Counted from the first letter of the stretch, positions 1 to 11,990 are shown. The stretch: DNA of 64,000 nucleotides from Rhipidocladum racemiflorum (GCA_036346355.1 CM070584.1:26878039-26942038), one strand, 5' to 3'. Numbers and translations: made by a program. Notes: a model not told the origin generated them from the letters alone.

Positions 1-1973
1 TTAATTTCCGAAAAAAGAAAATGATTTAATAAATCGGTTTAATAATTGATTTGAATTTCAAAACTTCAAACGCTTATAACTTTTGCGTTTCAACTCCGAT
101 TTGAGTGATTCAAATTTCTAAATTTGTATAAAATTAAGATCTACTCAAATATGAATTTTATTTAATTTTTGGACTAAAGTTTTTCTCTGTAATATTATTT
201 AATTGATTATTTAAACTTTAATAAATCATAACTTCTGCGTTTTAACTCCAAATTTGACGATTCCAGTTTCTAAAAATCCAGAAAATTATGTTCTCTCTGT
301 TTATGGATTTTATTTGGAGTTTTGGGATCTTTTTGCCTAGTGTTTATTTGTGTATTTGCTATTTGCACGCTTTACGAGTAGACGTTGAAGTGCCTAAGGA
401 TTCGAGGAGAAGTGTTGACTCAGGATCCAACTCAAGACCGAGAGCAAGTACTTTTTGAAGGCAAGTTGTGCTTTGACCATGTTGATCCTATTTGAAATCT
501 ATTTTGATTTAAACTATTGCATGCTAGTTCAATTAGAAAAATACTTGGTTTAAAACATGGGGTTAGATAAATACCAATTTCTTTGTATGACACCTTGATT
601 ACTTAAGTATGTGCCATGACCCTTTGTCACCCTAGTTGTGGTTTACTAGTTGGACATTATTAAATTGCCAACAGGGTTTAGACCGTTGTAGTATCTTTGC
701 TTAGACACACTTTCGTGCTCATGACATGATTTTGGACAATCAAATGCTAATATGGACTTAATGATATATTGAACCTGTTTTGGAAAAGTATCATGTGATG
801 TTGACAGACGTGGTGCATGGTAATCAACTGGGTTTGATAAATGATTTCGACCGGGGCATGTGGCAAGAGTAATCAGTGGGCCATTGTGGCGTTGGGAATG
901 TTGATTTGGTTCTTGGGTAGTCTTGCCCTGGTCACTCTAAGGACTTAACCTTGCAAGCCTTTGAACTGGGTCATACTTGCAACCACATGGTCGGAATGGG
1001 ACGGCCCTAGTTGACTAAGTCGCTAAGGACTCACTTGTGGAGCCTCAGGTGTCGCTTACACCGCTTGTGTGATTGTACGGGAGCGTATCGTGGCCGTGGC
1101 CAGGTACCCATCTAACGGTGTGTTGGTCCCATACTTCGCCTTGGCTAAGGGAAGGGATGGTGTAGAGCACGCATCTGAGAGGACCACCTGTGTTGTTTGA
1201 GGCTTCCGAAAGGCTTTGTTACTGAACTCGCCTTTGTGGTGTTTGACTGTATCTTGTGGGTAAAGTGCATAACCTCTGCAGAGTGTAGAATCTATTTGAA
1301 TAGCCGAGTCCACTGATCGACAATGCTCGGAATTACAATCAAGGGGTAGACTTTACGAAAATAACTTGGTTTCGAAAAGATGGGTTGGTTTAACAAGGAA
1401 GATGATGGAAATATGGTTTAGGATGGGAAAAATGTTTGTTAAACTTCTTGAGAAGTTATTTATGCTTTACTTATTTCTACTGCTTTCGAATCTACTTTTA
1501 TTACTTGTCAAAAGTCAAGCATCGCAAATATACCCTGAGCTATTCCTTTGTACCAAGCCATGCATATAGTATATTAGCTTGCATTCTGCAGGCATGACTT
1601 CTCGAGTACCAAGTACTCACCCTTGCCTCAACACAATACCGCTTGAAGAGGAGACTACGCCATTTGGAGGAGGAGTTCCAAGAGGACCCGTCTACTTAGG
1701 GAAGCGAGCCCGATCGGTTGCCTGGTATACTGGATGGCGCCACGGTTTATTTGATTTTCCGTTATTTCTCTCTTAATAAGTTTCGCCTTGCAAGGCATAT
1801 ATTTGTAACTTGGCCATAAGGTCAAGTAACCTTTGGTTATTTAAATAAAGTACTTATTTGGTATCGAGTGGTATGATTGTGATATTTACCAATGTTAAGA
1901 TCGTGTGCACTAGCTGCGTTCTGGACTAGTCTGAATACAGAGGGCCCGGATTTGCAAATTCGGGGTCCCGACA
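1..1973 (+). mobile_element. Chromovirus (Ty3/gypsy) LTR, 3' portion, copy A
   Basis: This is the right-hand part of a long terminal repeat; its left part lies outside the window. It matches 8394-10384 closely, with a few small indels. It ends in CCCGACA directly before a tRNA-Met type primer binding site, so it is the 5' LTR of the element that follows. The short open frames inside it (for example around 1366-1776) are not conserved as proteins and look like chance ORFs. No TATA-like box is visible in this part; the U3 promoter should lie upstream, as in the full copy at 6977. Confidence 0.9.
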
Positions 1974-1977
1974 GAGG

Positions 1978-1989
1978 TGGTATCAGAGC
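1978..1989 (+). other. Primer binding site, copy A
   Basis: TGGTATCAGAGC lies four bases after the LTR end and is the standard complement of the 3' end of plant initiator tRNA-Met. It fixes the LTR/internal boundary and the plus orientation of the element. Confidence 0.93.
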
Positions 1990-2493
1990 CATACTTGACT
2001 GTAGGCTCAACCCTAAGCTAGAATGGTCGTAGTGAGGATAAAACCTATTTTCTAAAGCTAAAAATTAGTGAAGACAAGAAATGACATCTCGACTTATCCC
2101 CTTCTCTCTTTTCTTGTCTCTTGCTGAAATTTTCCCTTACCTTGTCACAATTTAAAAAAATTCCGAGTTCTTACGTAAAGCACTCTTGTGACAGATGAAG
2201 GTTTTCTCGATGAGTGAGCATAGGTTCTATAGTGAGACTCCTTCGCCGAGTCGAGTCATAGAATAAAGAGTCACCCTTTAGGCGTTAGACTCCAAGAGTT
2301 AGTTCGATTTGGATTTGCTTGGTTGCTGAGTGTGCAAGATGTGTTGCAAGGCCCTTAGGCATTGTAAGCGACCATACCAAGTTATTAATAATAAAGTTGG
2401 ACCTTAAGGCTACACCTTTTCGCCCACATAAGTTCCATATTACTTGTCTATTCTTGTTTCCCTCTCATCTCTAAACCTAGAGCAAATCGACAG
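1990..2493 (+). other. Untranslated leader of chromovirus copy A
   Basis: About 500 bases between primer binding site and gag ATG with no coding capacity. The first 350 or so bases are base-for-base the same as the leader of copy B (10401-10904), which implies recent duplication or very recent insertion. Confidence 0.75.
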
Positions 2494-3600
2494 ATGGTGA
2501 ACACCCGTGGGAACTTTGGAAGCAATGGGAGTGGATCTCGCCAGAAAACCCCAATGATGGAGCACCAAAGACCGCCATCGGATATGCAGAATTTGGAGCA
2601 TTTCTTGTCGCCTGCACTCGCTTGATGCATGCTATGATGCAACAAATGCAGCACGCCATCGCCAGGCCACGCTAATCAAGTTAATCGGGGACCACGCCAG
2701 AATACAAGGTGTCGAGTTCATGAGAACTCACCCACCCACTTTCTCCGGGAATGCCAATCCATTGGAGGCCGATGATTGGTTAAGATCAATCGAGAGGAAG
2801 CTACACATAGCTCAATGCATAGGGAATGAGAAGGTACTTTACGCTTCTCATCACCTGGAAGGAACAACGCTCGAATGGTGGGAGAACTTCGTGCCACGCA
2901 GAGAACCCTCAAGATATCACTTGGGAAGAGTTCACAAATGCATTCGACAAGATCACGTGGCCTGAAGGAATCATGGACCTTAAGAAGGAGGAGTTCGTGA
3001 GCACCGAGGCAAGGTAATCACCAAAGGGTCGACTACGAACAAGTTCACCCAGCTAGCACGCTACGCACTGAGGATGTAGCGACAGATAAATCCGCAGCCT
3101 CGCTTTTATGAAGGGACTTAACTCGGGATTGCAAGTAGGGTTGATCACCCACACCTTTCCAGATTTCCAAGAATTGGTGAATAAGGCGCTTATTCTTGAG
3201 GACAAGCGCAAGGAACCGGATGAGAACAGAAGCGCAGGATGCAACAAAGAAGGATCACGCCAGGAACGCAGCGCTTGAGAGTTGCACCAAATCAATTCTT
3301 CGATTCCAACCACGAATGCAACAAGGACACCCTCCCAAAGACCAAGACCTGCCAATCGTAACTATCGGACCCCAGCCCTCGCTAGAAACACTACCTGTGC
3401 AAATAAGAAGGAACAGTGAGGCGCCATACAAGCTGCAACGAGCCAGGACACTTTGCCAACAGCTTGTCCGAAGAAGACAGCAGAGCGACCCGATTCGCTT
3501 CAATCTAGGAACCACCCAGCTAGGACGCCAAAGATCAGGAGCCACACCTGCATCGTGGTGAGAGGCCGAGTCAACCATGTCACCGCAGATGCCTTTGCAA
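2494..3600 (+). pseudogene. gag of chromovirus copy A, frameshifted
   Basis: The ATG at 2494 starts MVNTRGNFGSNGSGSR, identical to copy B. The retrotransposon gag core is readable at 2720-2965 (ADDWLRSIERKLHIAQC, then LEGTTLEWWENF), a typical capsid signature of plant chromoviruses. A CCHC zinc knuckle is still recognisable near 3425-3475 (CNEPGHFAN), but an extra A destroys the last cysteine. Several 1-3 base indels separate these pieces into different frames, so no capsid protein can be made from this reading. The breaks are at different sites from those in copy B. Known role of the family: packaging of element RNA into cytoplasmic particles. Confidence 0.85.
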
Positions 3601-3639
3601 AAATGCTACTGACGTCGATCGGGTAAGTTACTTGTTAAC

Positions 3640-3960
3640 TCGCACTGCAACAGCTTGATTTTGTTTGACTCGGAGCTTCAGATTCGCTTTGTTTCGCAAG
3701 GCTTTGCTACTAGAAATGACTTGAGAATTGCAAGACTTAAGTGCATGCTTTTAGTTCAAACCCCTGGTTCCGAACTCCGAACGGAAGTAGGATGTTCCTG
3801 GTGAGAATCCTAATAGATGGAATAGAGTTCCTAGCAAACCTTATAATTTTGGAGACCCGGACCTTAGATGTTATATTGGGAATGGATTGGTTATCCAAGC
3901 ACAAGGTGTATTGGATTGTGGACTAAGGACTATCTCGCTTGAGAGCCCGTGTGGGAAGAA
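3640..3960 (+). pseudogene. Aspartic protease region, chromovirus copy A
   Basis: The catalytic segment expected to read DSGAS is disrupted near 3663 by an indel, but the downstream FVSQGFATRNDLRIARLK segment follows. From 3790 the end of the retropepsin fold is clear (RILIDGIEFLANLIILETR, then DVILGMDWLSKH, a hallmark at the protease end in chromoviruses). This is the gag-pol processing enzyme in intact relatives; here it is broken. Confidence 0.8.
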
Positions 3961-4099
3961 AGTGGAATTTCAAGCCATCATGCGGTTAGAGATGGATGAT
4001 TGATGGTTAACAGGTACCAAGGCAATCAGCATAGAGGATGTCCCAAGAGTGAATGAGTACCCGATGTTTTTCCCCGAAGATCTACGGTATGCCGCGACG

Positions 4100-4960
4100 A
4101 GGACATAGAGTTTGTAATAGAGCTTGTAATGCACAAGACCGATAGCAAAGAGACCTATCGGATGTCTACCGAGGAGTTGGTAGAAATGAAGAAACAAACT
4201 AGAAGAGTTAATGGAGAAAGGATTTATCGCCGAAGTTCGTGCCGCGTGGGGAGCACCAGCTTTGTTTGTCAAGAAGAAGGACGGGAGTTTCAGTGGATGT
4301 GCATTGACTACCGTGGCACTCAATGAAGTCACCGTGGAAGAATAAGTATCCGCTACCCAGGATTGATGATTTGTTTGATCGATTAAGAGGAGCCGAGTTT
4401 TCTCCAAGATTGATCCGAGATCGGGATACCATCGCTTGAAGATCCGATCGTAAGATATTCCAGAAGACTGCATTCTCGCCAAGATATGGACATTACGAGT
4501 TTACAAGAGGTCCTTTGGGCCGATTTAATGCGCCAAATTTTATTTCATGAATATGATGAATAAGGTGTTCATGGAATATTTGGACAAGTTTGTCGTCGTG
4601 TTCATAGACGATATCCTAATCTACTCCAAGACAGGAGGATGAACATGCCGAACACTTAAGGCGAAGTTTTGGAAAAGCCGAGAGGAACAAAGAACTTTTC
4701 GCCAAGTTCGGCAAGTGTGATTTTTGGAAGGACAAGGTGGAGTTTCTTGGACATGTAATGACCGCAGAGGGAGTCGCCGTAGATCCAAGCAAAGTAGAAG
4801 CCGTGTTACATTGGGAACAATGAGGACCGTGACCCAGATTCTGAGTTTCCTTGGAATGGCAGGATACTACCGCCGTTTCATTGAAGGCTTTTCGACAATC
4901 GCGAAACCTCTTACGCAATTCTTTGAAAAGGAAAAGAAGTTTGCATGGACGCCGTAATGT
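4100..4960 (+). pseudogene. Reverse transcriptase, chromovirus copy A
   Basis: RT motifs occur in order but in shifting frames: RMSTEELVEMKKQ, a VKKKDG-type motif, CIDYR, PRIDDLFDRLR, SGYHRLK, and the catalytic FIDDILIYSK at 4601-4630 with both aspartates present. The thumb/connection follows (VEFLGHVMTAEGVAVDPSK, then FLGMAGYYRRFIEGFS). Frameshifts about every 100-150 bases prevent a single product. The order and motifs are those of Ty3/gypsy chromovirus RT. Confidence 0.88.
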
Positions 4961-4984
4961 GAGAAAGGATTTCAGAGTGAAGAA

Positions 4985-5397
4985 GCGATTGACATCAAAG
5001 ACCGGTGTTAGTTCTACCGGATGTTGCTCAAAGCTTCGATATTTATTGTGACGCATCGCGCCAAGGACTTGGATGTGTGCTGATGCAGAATGGAAAGGTC
5101 GTCGCGTATGCATCAAGGCAGTTGAGGCCGCATGAGGAAAATTATCCGACACATGACCTAGAGTTAGCTGCCGTAGTGCATGCCTTGAAGATATGGCGTC
5201 ACTATCGATTGGAAATGATGTGAAGTGTATACGGATCATAAGAGCCTTAAGTACATATTCACCCAGTCGGATTCGAATATGAGGCAAAGGAGATGGCTAG
5301 AGTTGATCAAGGACTATAATGTTGGAATCCATTACCATCCGGGAAGGCCAACGAGTAGCCGACGCTCGAGTCGGAAAAGCCATACCGTGAGAGTACG
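4985..5397 (+). pseudogene. RNase H, chromovirus copy A
   Basis: The open stretch 5005-5223 carries FDIYCDASRQGLGCVLMQ, the HDLELAAVVHALK motif and IWRHYRLE, a standard gypsy RNase H with the first catalytic aspartate and glutamate visible. The C-terminal part (YTDHKSLKYIF-like) runs on past a frame change at about 5222. In intact elements it degrades the RNA strand during reverse transcription. Confidence 0.87.
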
Positions 5398-6774
5398 TTG
5401 CTAGCCACAAGTCAGGATGAGTTATGTGAGGATTTTCAGAAGATGAAGATTGAGGTAGTACCTAGCGGATTCTTGGCCGCATTAGAAGTAAAGCCTACCT
5501 TAGAGGATCAGATCCGAGAAGGACAGAAGGATGATGACAAGATCCGCAGGATTAAGTCCGTCAAGGAGGAAGGCAAGGCAGAGGACTTCAAGTTGGATGA
5601 GCAAGGCACGTTGTGGATGAAGGATCGTATTTGTGTGCCTAACAAAAGGAGTTAAAGCAACTGATTTTGGAAGAAGCCCACGACTCTAAGTACTCAATTC
5701 ACCCTGGAAGCGCCAAGATGTATCAGGATCTAAAGGAGAGATTCTGGTGGCCGAGTATGAAACGAGAAGTTGCCGAGCATGTTGCATTGTGCGACGTATG
5801 CCAGAGAGTCAAGGCAATGCATCAGAGACCAGCAGGATTGCTACAACCGCTGAAGATACCTGAGTGGAAGTGGGAGGAAATCGGAATGGATTTCATTACC
5901 GGTTTGCCGAAGACTCAAGGAGGTTATGACTCCATATGGGTTATAGTGGATCGCTTGACTAAAGTAGCCCATTTTATCCCCGTGAAGACCACCTACTCGG
6001 GAGATAAAATTAGCAGAATTGTACATGATCAGGATTGTTTGTTTGCACGGAGTGCCAAAGAGGATTGTATCGGACAGAGGTACCCAATTTACCTCAAGGT
6101 TCTGGAATAAGTTGCATGAAGCCATGGGAACCCGTTTAAACTTCAAGATCTGACTTATCATCCACAGACGGATGGACAGACCGAAAGAGTCAACCAGATT
6201 CTCGGAGGATATGTTAAGAGCTTGTGCATTGGCTTATGCTACCTCTTGGGATAAAAGTTTGCCGTGATGCCGAAGTTCAATTACAACAATAGTTATCAGG
6301 CTAGTTTACAGATGTCACCTTTGAGGCAATCAGATGGTCGACTCGCTTGACGCCATTGAATTGGAATGAGACCGGCGAGCGCCGTGTCTTTGGGCCTGAT
6401 ATTCTTCAAGAGGTCAAGAAGCAGATCGCTATGATTAGGGAAAGGTTGAAGATAGCCCAATCTCGATGTAAGAGTTATGTCGACAATCGTCGCGAGATTT
6501 GATTTTTGAACCATAAGACTTTGTATACCTCAGAGTTACACCTATCATTGGAGTTAAGAGGTTACATGCCAAAGGGAAACTTGCACCCCGTTATGTTGGA
6601 CCATTTAAGATTTTGATCCATAGGGCGAAGTTGCTTATCACCGGAGTTGCCACGATCGTTAGCAGGAGTACATGATGTATTCCATGTGTCCCGATTGAAG
6701 AAGTGTCTTCGAGTTCGGAGGAATGCATTAATCGTTAGAATCAATCGAAGTTGCAAGAGGATTTGACTTATAAG
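5398..6774 (+). pseudogene. Integrase, chromovirus copy A
   Basis: A linker (5398-5655) leads to the HHCC zinc domain (IHPGSAKMYQDL, AEHVALCDVCQR) at about 5690-5815. The catalytic core begins with MDFITGLPKTQGGYDSIW at about 5886, and VDRLTKVAHFIPVKTTYS follows in frame. After about 6010 the frame is broken, but YHPQTDGQTERVNQI-like sequence is visible at about 6150-6200 in other frames. The residual DDE core and the zinc finger order define Ty3/gypsy integrase. Confidence 0.87.
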
Positions 6775-6930
6775 GAGCATCCCGTGAGGATTCTAGACAC
6801 AATGGATCGAGAAACTAGAAACAAGTCAACCCGTTTCTGTAGAGTTCAGTGGAGCAACCATGCAGAGAGCGAAGCGACTTGGGAGCGCGAAGAGGATTTG
6901 AAGAAAGAATTTCCAAACCTATTCCTTTAG
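6775..6930 (+). CDS. Chromodomain at integrase C terminus (intact stretch)
   Basis: A 52-codon stretch with no ATG reads in one frame to a TAG at 6928. It starts EHPVRILDTMDRETRN and continues with STRFCRVQWSNHAESEATWE and REEDLKKEFPNLF. This is the C-terminal chromodomain of plant chromoviruses, a module that in the family steers integration to marked chromatin. The aromatic and WE residues of the fold are present. The stretch ends 30 bases before the polypurine tract. It is the best evidence that the element is a chromovirus, most likely of the Tekay/Del clade (clade placement is inference). Confidence 0.88.
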   Translation, partial: EHPVRILDTMDRETRNKSTRFCRVQWSNHAESEATWEREEDLKKEFPNLFL

Positions 6931-6960
6931 TAAGCCCTGAATCTCTGGGACGAGATTCTA

Positions 6961-6974
6961 TTAAGGGGGGGAGG
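6961..6974 (+). other. Polypurine tract
   Basis: A G-rich run (TTAAGGGGGGGAGG) sits immediately upstream of the LTR start TGTAACACCCC at 6977. This is the plus-strand primer of the first chromovirus copy. Confidence 0.9.
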
Positions 6975-7380
6975 TTTGTAACACCCCAAAATTTTACTTT
7001 TCCTAAATTCATGTGTGATTTGGCACTTTGGTGAATTTTTGGAATTTTCTGGAATTTATTTGGATTTATTTGGAATTTATTTGAATTTATTCCATTTTGA
7101 AATAATTAAAGAATTTAATTTTGCAAATAAATTTTTGTTGGAAATATTTTATTTGAGTCCAAAATGACCCAAAGTATTTTTCAATTTTTCTCGAATTTTT
7201 CTCGAGTCATTTGCTATTTTTAATGAATTAAATGAATTATCGGGAATTATTTTAATTATTAAATCGCTGGAAAATCAAACTCGGGTCAAGTATCGTTCAT
7301 CCGATCGAGCCAGAGTCGACTCGAGTTCGAGTCCGACCCGACCGGCCAAGCCGGCCGGCTCGGCCGAAGTGTTCGCGCGA

Positions 7381-7987
7381 GCCGTTGGATCGAGATCCAA
7401 CGGCCAAGGCCATCGCTCCCGATCCGACCCGGAGACGGATCGCTCGCCCGTGGGCCGCGTGTGCGTTAGGGTTTCGTGTGTTGCGCGCGACGCCGAGGCA
7501 CTATTTAAAGCCCCAAGGCCGCCCGCTGAAGCTCTGACTGCGGCGCACCTTTTCCCTCGAGTTTCAGAGCCCTAGCCGCCGCCTAGCCGCAAAGCTCGCC
7601 AGAAGTTGCCTCTCTCTCTTCCACCGTTCCTCGACGATTCCGCCACGGCAAGCCGCTTTCGCCGCAACCAAGACCGGATCCGAACCCCGGCCAGGCGCAC
7701 TGTTGAGTGCACTCACTTGGCCGGAGACGCCCGAGCGCCACGCCGTGGTCGCTATCTCGCCGCCGGTGAGCAGCGCGCCGCTGGCCATCGCCGCCTGGAA
7801 GCTCGGTGAACCGTCGATCCAAATTCCGGACGGTTGAGGTGAGCCCACGTTCTATCCCAACCCTAAGATCCCAGATAGATCGGACCGTTGGATCAAGATC
7901 CAACGGCCCATAATCGCCACGCTGCTTGTAACGCGGGTAACGCACGAGTTAGGGTTAATTTCAACCGCTTGGATCAAGATCCAACGG
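7381..7987 (+). repeat. Array of short perfect palindromes in the LTR
   Basis: At 7381-7404 eleven bases GCCGTTGGATC are followed by two bases and their exact inverse complement. The same design recurs at 7885-7906 (ten-base arms) and, imperfectly, at 7965-7987. The other chromovirus LTR copies have counterparts at 13521-13542, 27664-27685, 28266-28287, 49403-49424, 49475-49496 and 50082-50103, with related TTGATTT/AAATCAA versions at about 27590 and 49330. They could form hairpins or bind a dimeric factor. Confidence 0.8.
7502..7510 (+). promoter_or_regulatory. Putative TATA-like box of chromovirus LTR
   Basis: TATTTAAAG lies in the GC-rich part of the LTR. Equivalent minus-strand boxes occur in the two solo LTRs near 28085 and 49893. 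Conservation of position across copies supports a core promoter role; no transcript evidence is available. Confidence 0.45.
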
Positions 7988-10388
7988 CTCGATCCGCCGC
8001 GTTAATCCAAAACGTGAAACCGAGACCCAATCCATACCGCCGGATTTTAAATCGACGGCCAGGATTGCGCGCCACGTCGGAAGCTTGATCGATCATGGCG
8101 GGCCAAGACTAGCGTGAGACAATGACCGGGGCCCGCAGCGTCGGCGGACAGCGATAAACCGCACCATGGCGTCATCGGCCCGGCGCCACGGTGGGGCCCG
8201 CTTGTCGCCATTTGTCCCCAGCGGTGCAGGCGTCGCCAAGAATGACGCATCTCAGAGGCCCACATGTCGGGCCTCTCACGTGAGCCGGACCGAGTCCACC
8301 GTAGACCCGAGCCAAGCGTGGACCAAGTCCATGGACCCGGCTGACGTCAGCCAGCCAATCAGGAGCTGACTCGTGTCCATGCTGACGCAATAATTAATTT
8401 CCGAAAAAAGAAAATGATTTAATAAATCGGTTTAATAATTGATTTGAATTTCAAAACTTCAAAAGCTTATAACTTTTATGCGTTTCAACTCCGATTTGAG
8501 TGATTCAAATTTCTAAATTTGTATAAAATTAAGATCTACTCAAATATGAATTTTATTTAATTTTTGGACTAAAGTTTTTCTCTGTAATATTATTTAATTG
8601 ATTATTTAAACTTTAATAAATCATAACTTCGCTTTTAACTCCAAATTTGACGATTCCAGTTTCTAAAAATCCAGAAAATTATGTTCTCTCTGTTTATGGA
8701 TTTTATTTGGAGTTTTGGGATCTTTTTGCCTAGTGTTTATTTGTGTATTTGCTATTTGCACGCTTTACGAGTAGACGTTGAAGTGCCGGAAGGATTCGAG
8801 GGAGAAGTGTTGACTCAGGATCCAACTCAAGACCGAGAGCAAGTACTTTTTGAAGGCAAGTTGTGCTTTGACCATGTTGATCCTATTTCGAAATCTATTT
8901 TGATTTAAACTATTGCATGCTAGTTCAATTAGAAAAATACTTGGTTTAAACATGGGGGTTAGATAAATACCAATTTGCTGTATGACACCTTGATTACTTA
9001 AGTATGTGCCATGACCCTTTGTCACCCTAGTTGTGGTTTACTAGTTGGACATTATTAAATTGCCAACAGGGGTTTAGACCGTTGTAGTATACTGCTTAGA
9101 CCTGCTACGTGCTCATGACATGATTTTGGACAATCAAATGCTAATATGGACTTAATGATATATTGAACCTGTTTTGGAAAAGTATCATGTGATGTTGACT
9201 GACGTGGTGCATGGTAATCAAGCGGGGTTTGATAAACGCTTTTCGACCGGGCATGTGGCAAGAGTAATCGTGGGCCGCTTGTGGCGTTGGGAATGTTGAT
9301 TTGGTTCTTCGGTAGTCTTGCCCTGGTCACTCTAAGGACTTAACCTTGCAAGCCTTTGAACTGGTCATACTTGCAACCACATGGTCGAATGGGACGGCCC
9401 TAGTTGACTAAGTCGCTAAGGACTCACTTGTGGAGCCTCAGGGTGTCGATTACACCGCTTTGTGTGATTGTACGGGGAGCGTATCGTGAGCGTGGCCAGG
9501 TACCCATCTAATCGGTGTGTTGGTCCCATACTTCGCCTTTGGCTAAGGAAGGGATGGTGTAGAGCACGTACCGGAGAGGACCACCTGTGTTGTTTGAGGC
9601 TTCCGAAAGGCTTTGTTACGGGAACTCGCCTTTGTGGTGTTTGACTGTATCTTGTGGGTAAAGTGCATAACCTCTGCAGAGTGTAGAATCTATTTGAATA
9701 GCCGAGTCCACTGCATCGGACAATGCTCGGAATTACAGTCAAGGGGTAGACTTTCTGAAAATAACTTGGTTTCGAAAAGATGGGTTGGTTTAACAAGGAA
9801 GATGATGGAAATATGGTTTAGGATGGGAAAAATGTTTGTTAAACTTCTTGAAAAGTTATTTATGCTTTACTTATTTCTACTGCTTTCGAATCTACTTTTA
9901 TTACTTGTCAAGAGTCAAGCATCGCAAATATACTCTCGAGCTATTCCTTTGTACCAAGCCATGCATATAGTATATTAGCTTGCATTCTCAGCATGACTTC
10001 TTTTGAGTACCAAGTACTCACCCTTGCCTCAACACAATACCGCTTGAAGAGGAGACTACGCGATTCGGAGGAGGAGTTCCAAGAGGACCCGTCTACTTAG
10101 GAAGCGAGCCCGCCATTGCCTGTGGTATACTGGATGGCGCCACGAAGTTTATTTGATTTTCCGCTGCTGTTATTTCTCTCTTAATAAGTTTCGCCTTGCA
10201 AGGCATATATTTGTAACTTGGCCATAAGGTCAAGTAACCTTTGGTTATTTAAATAAAGTACTTATTTGGTATCGAGTGGTATGATTGTGATATTTACCAA
10301 TGTTAAGACTGTGTGCACTAGCGCGTTCCTGGACTAGTGCTGAATACGAGAGGGGCCCGGATTTGCAAATTCGGGGTCCCGACAGAGG

Positions 10389-10400
10389 TGGTATCAGAGC
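10389..10400 (+). other. Primer binding site, copy B
   Basis: TGGTATCAGAGC lies four bases after the LTR end, the same arrangement as at 1978. It shows that a second internal domain starts directly after the shared LTR. Confidence 0.93.
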
Positions 10401-10904
10401 CATACTTGACTGTAGGCTCAACCCTAAGCTAGAATGGTCGTAGTGAGGATAAAACCTATTTTCTAAAGCTAAAAATTAGTGAAGACAAGAAATGACATCT
10501 CGACTTATCCCCTTCTCTCTTTTCTTGTCTCTTGCTGAAATTTTCCCTTACCTTGTCACAATTTAAAAAAATTCCGAGTTCTTACGTAAAGCACTCTTGT
10601 GACAGATGAAGGTTTTCTCGATGAGTGAGCATAGGTTCTATAGTGAGACTCCTTCGCCGAGTCGAGTCATAGAATAAAGAGTCACCCTTTAGGCGTTAGA
10701 CTCCAAGAGTTAGTTCGATTTGGATTTGCTTGGTTGCTGAGTGTGCAGTATGTGTTGCAAGGCCCTTAGGCATTGTAAGCAGCCATACCAAGTTATTAAT
10801 AATAAAGTTGGACCTTAAGGCTACACCTTTTCGCCCACATAAGTTCCATATTACTTGTCTATTCTTGTTTCCCTCTCATCTCTAAACCTAGAGCAAATCG
10901 ACAG
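10401..10904 (+). other. Untranslated leader of chromovirus copy B
   Basis: Non-coding leader, identical to 1990-2330 for most of its length and diverging only by small indels near its end (for example near 10746 and 10780). Confidence 0.75.
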
Positions 10905-11990
10905 ATGGTGAACACCCGTGGGAACTTTGGAAGCAATGGGAGTGGATCTCGCCCAGCAGAAAACCCCAATGATGGAGCACCAAAGCACCGCCATTTGGAT
11001 ATTCAGAATTTCGGAGAATTTCTTGCTGCCCATACTCAGTTGATGCATTATATGATGCAACAAATGCAGCACGTCCTTTGCTCAGGCCACTTTGCTAATC
11101 AAGTTAATCAGGGACCACGCTTGAGAATACAAAGGTCGCCGAGTTCATGAGAACTCACCCACCCACTTTCTCTCGGGAATGCCAATCCATTGGAGGCCGA
11201 TGATTGGTTAAGATCAATCGAGAGGAAGCTACACATAGCTCAATGCATAGGGAATGAGAAGGTACTTTACGCTTCTCATCACCGGAAGGAACAAATTACT
11301 TAATGGTGGGAGAACTTGTGCCACGCAGAGAACCCTCAAGATATCACTTGGGAAGAGTTCACAAATGCATTCGACAAAGATCACGTGCCTGAAGGAATCA
11401 TGGACCTTAAGAAGGAGGAGTTCAGAAAGCACCGAGGCAAGGTAATCAGCTGGTCGACTACACCGAACAAGTTCACCCGGCCTAGCACGCCACGCACTGA
11501 GGATGTAGCGACGGATAAATCCGCATACCTCGTTTTATGAAGGGACTTAACTCGGGATTGCAAGTAGGGTTGATCACCCACACCTTTCCAGATTTCCAAG
11601 AATTGGTGAATAAGGCGCTTATTCTTGAGGACAAGCGCAAGGAACTGGATGAGAACAGAAGCGCGGATGCAACAAAGAAGGATCACGCTGTGAACGCAAT
11701 GGCGCTTGAGAGTTGCACCAAATCAATTCTTCGATTCCAACCACGAGAATGCAACAAGGACACCCTCCCAAAGACCAAGACCTGCCAATCGAACTATCGA
11801 CCTCACCGCTAGAAACACTACTCGTGCAAATAAGAAGGAACAGTGAGGCGTTACAACCGCAACGAGCCAGACACTTTGCCAACGCTTGTCCGAAGAAGAC
11901 GCCAGAGCGACCCGCCGCTTCAATCTAGGAACCACCCCAGCTAGGACGCCAAAGACCAGTGAGCCACACCCTGCATCAGTGGTGAGAGGC
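10905..11990 (+). pseudogene. gag of chromovirus copy B, frameshifted
   Basis: The frame from 10905 stays open for 81 codons (MVNTRGNFGSNGSGSRPAEN onward), longer than in copy A. It then shifts before the conserved gag core (ECQSIGGR instead of the ADDWLR frame). The zinc knuckle region near 11850-11895 has lost one G relative to copy A. Damage is by small indels, not by premature stops spread through a single frame. Product in intact relatives: capsid/nucleocapsid polyprotein. Confidence 0.83.

Larger units (their letters stand above)
6977..10384 (+). mobile_element. Full-length chromovirus LTR shared by the two tandem copies
   Basis: It starts TGTAACACCCC after a polypurine tract and ends CCCGACA before a primer binding site, giving 3408 bases with TG...CA ends. 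It serves as 3' LTR of copy A and 5' LTR of copy B. Its first 300 bases are AT-rich; 7260-8390 is GC-rich with short palindromes and a TATTTAAAG box near 7502 that sits in the same place in the solo LTRs (minus strand) at 25213 and 47122. The ORFs reported inside the GC-rich part have no recognisable domains. Confidence 0.93.

Noticed and set aside
1978..1989. tRNA gene suggested by tRNA-like sequence
   Set aside because: TGGTATCAGAGC here and at 10389, 30932 and 57592 is a primer binding site next to an LTR end, not a tRNA gene; no cloverleaf follows.
7369..8390. GC-rich ORFs in the chromovirus LTR as host genes
   Set aside because: They recur only as LTR sequence, differ between copies and overlap on both strands.
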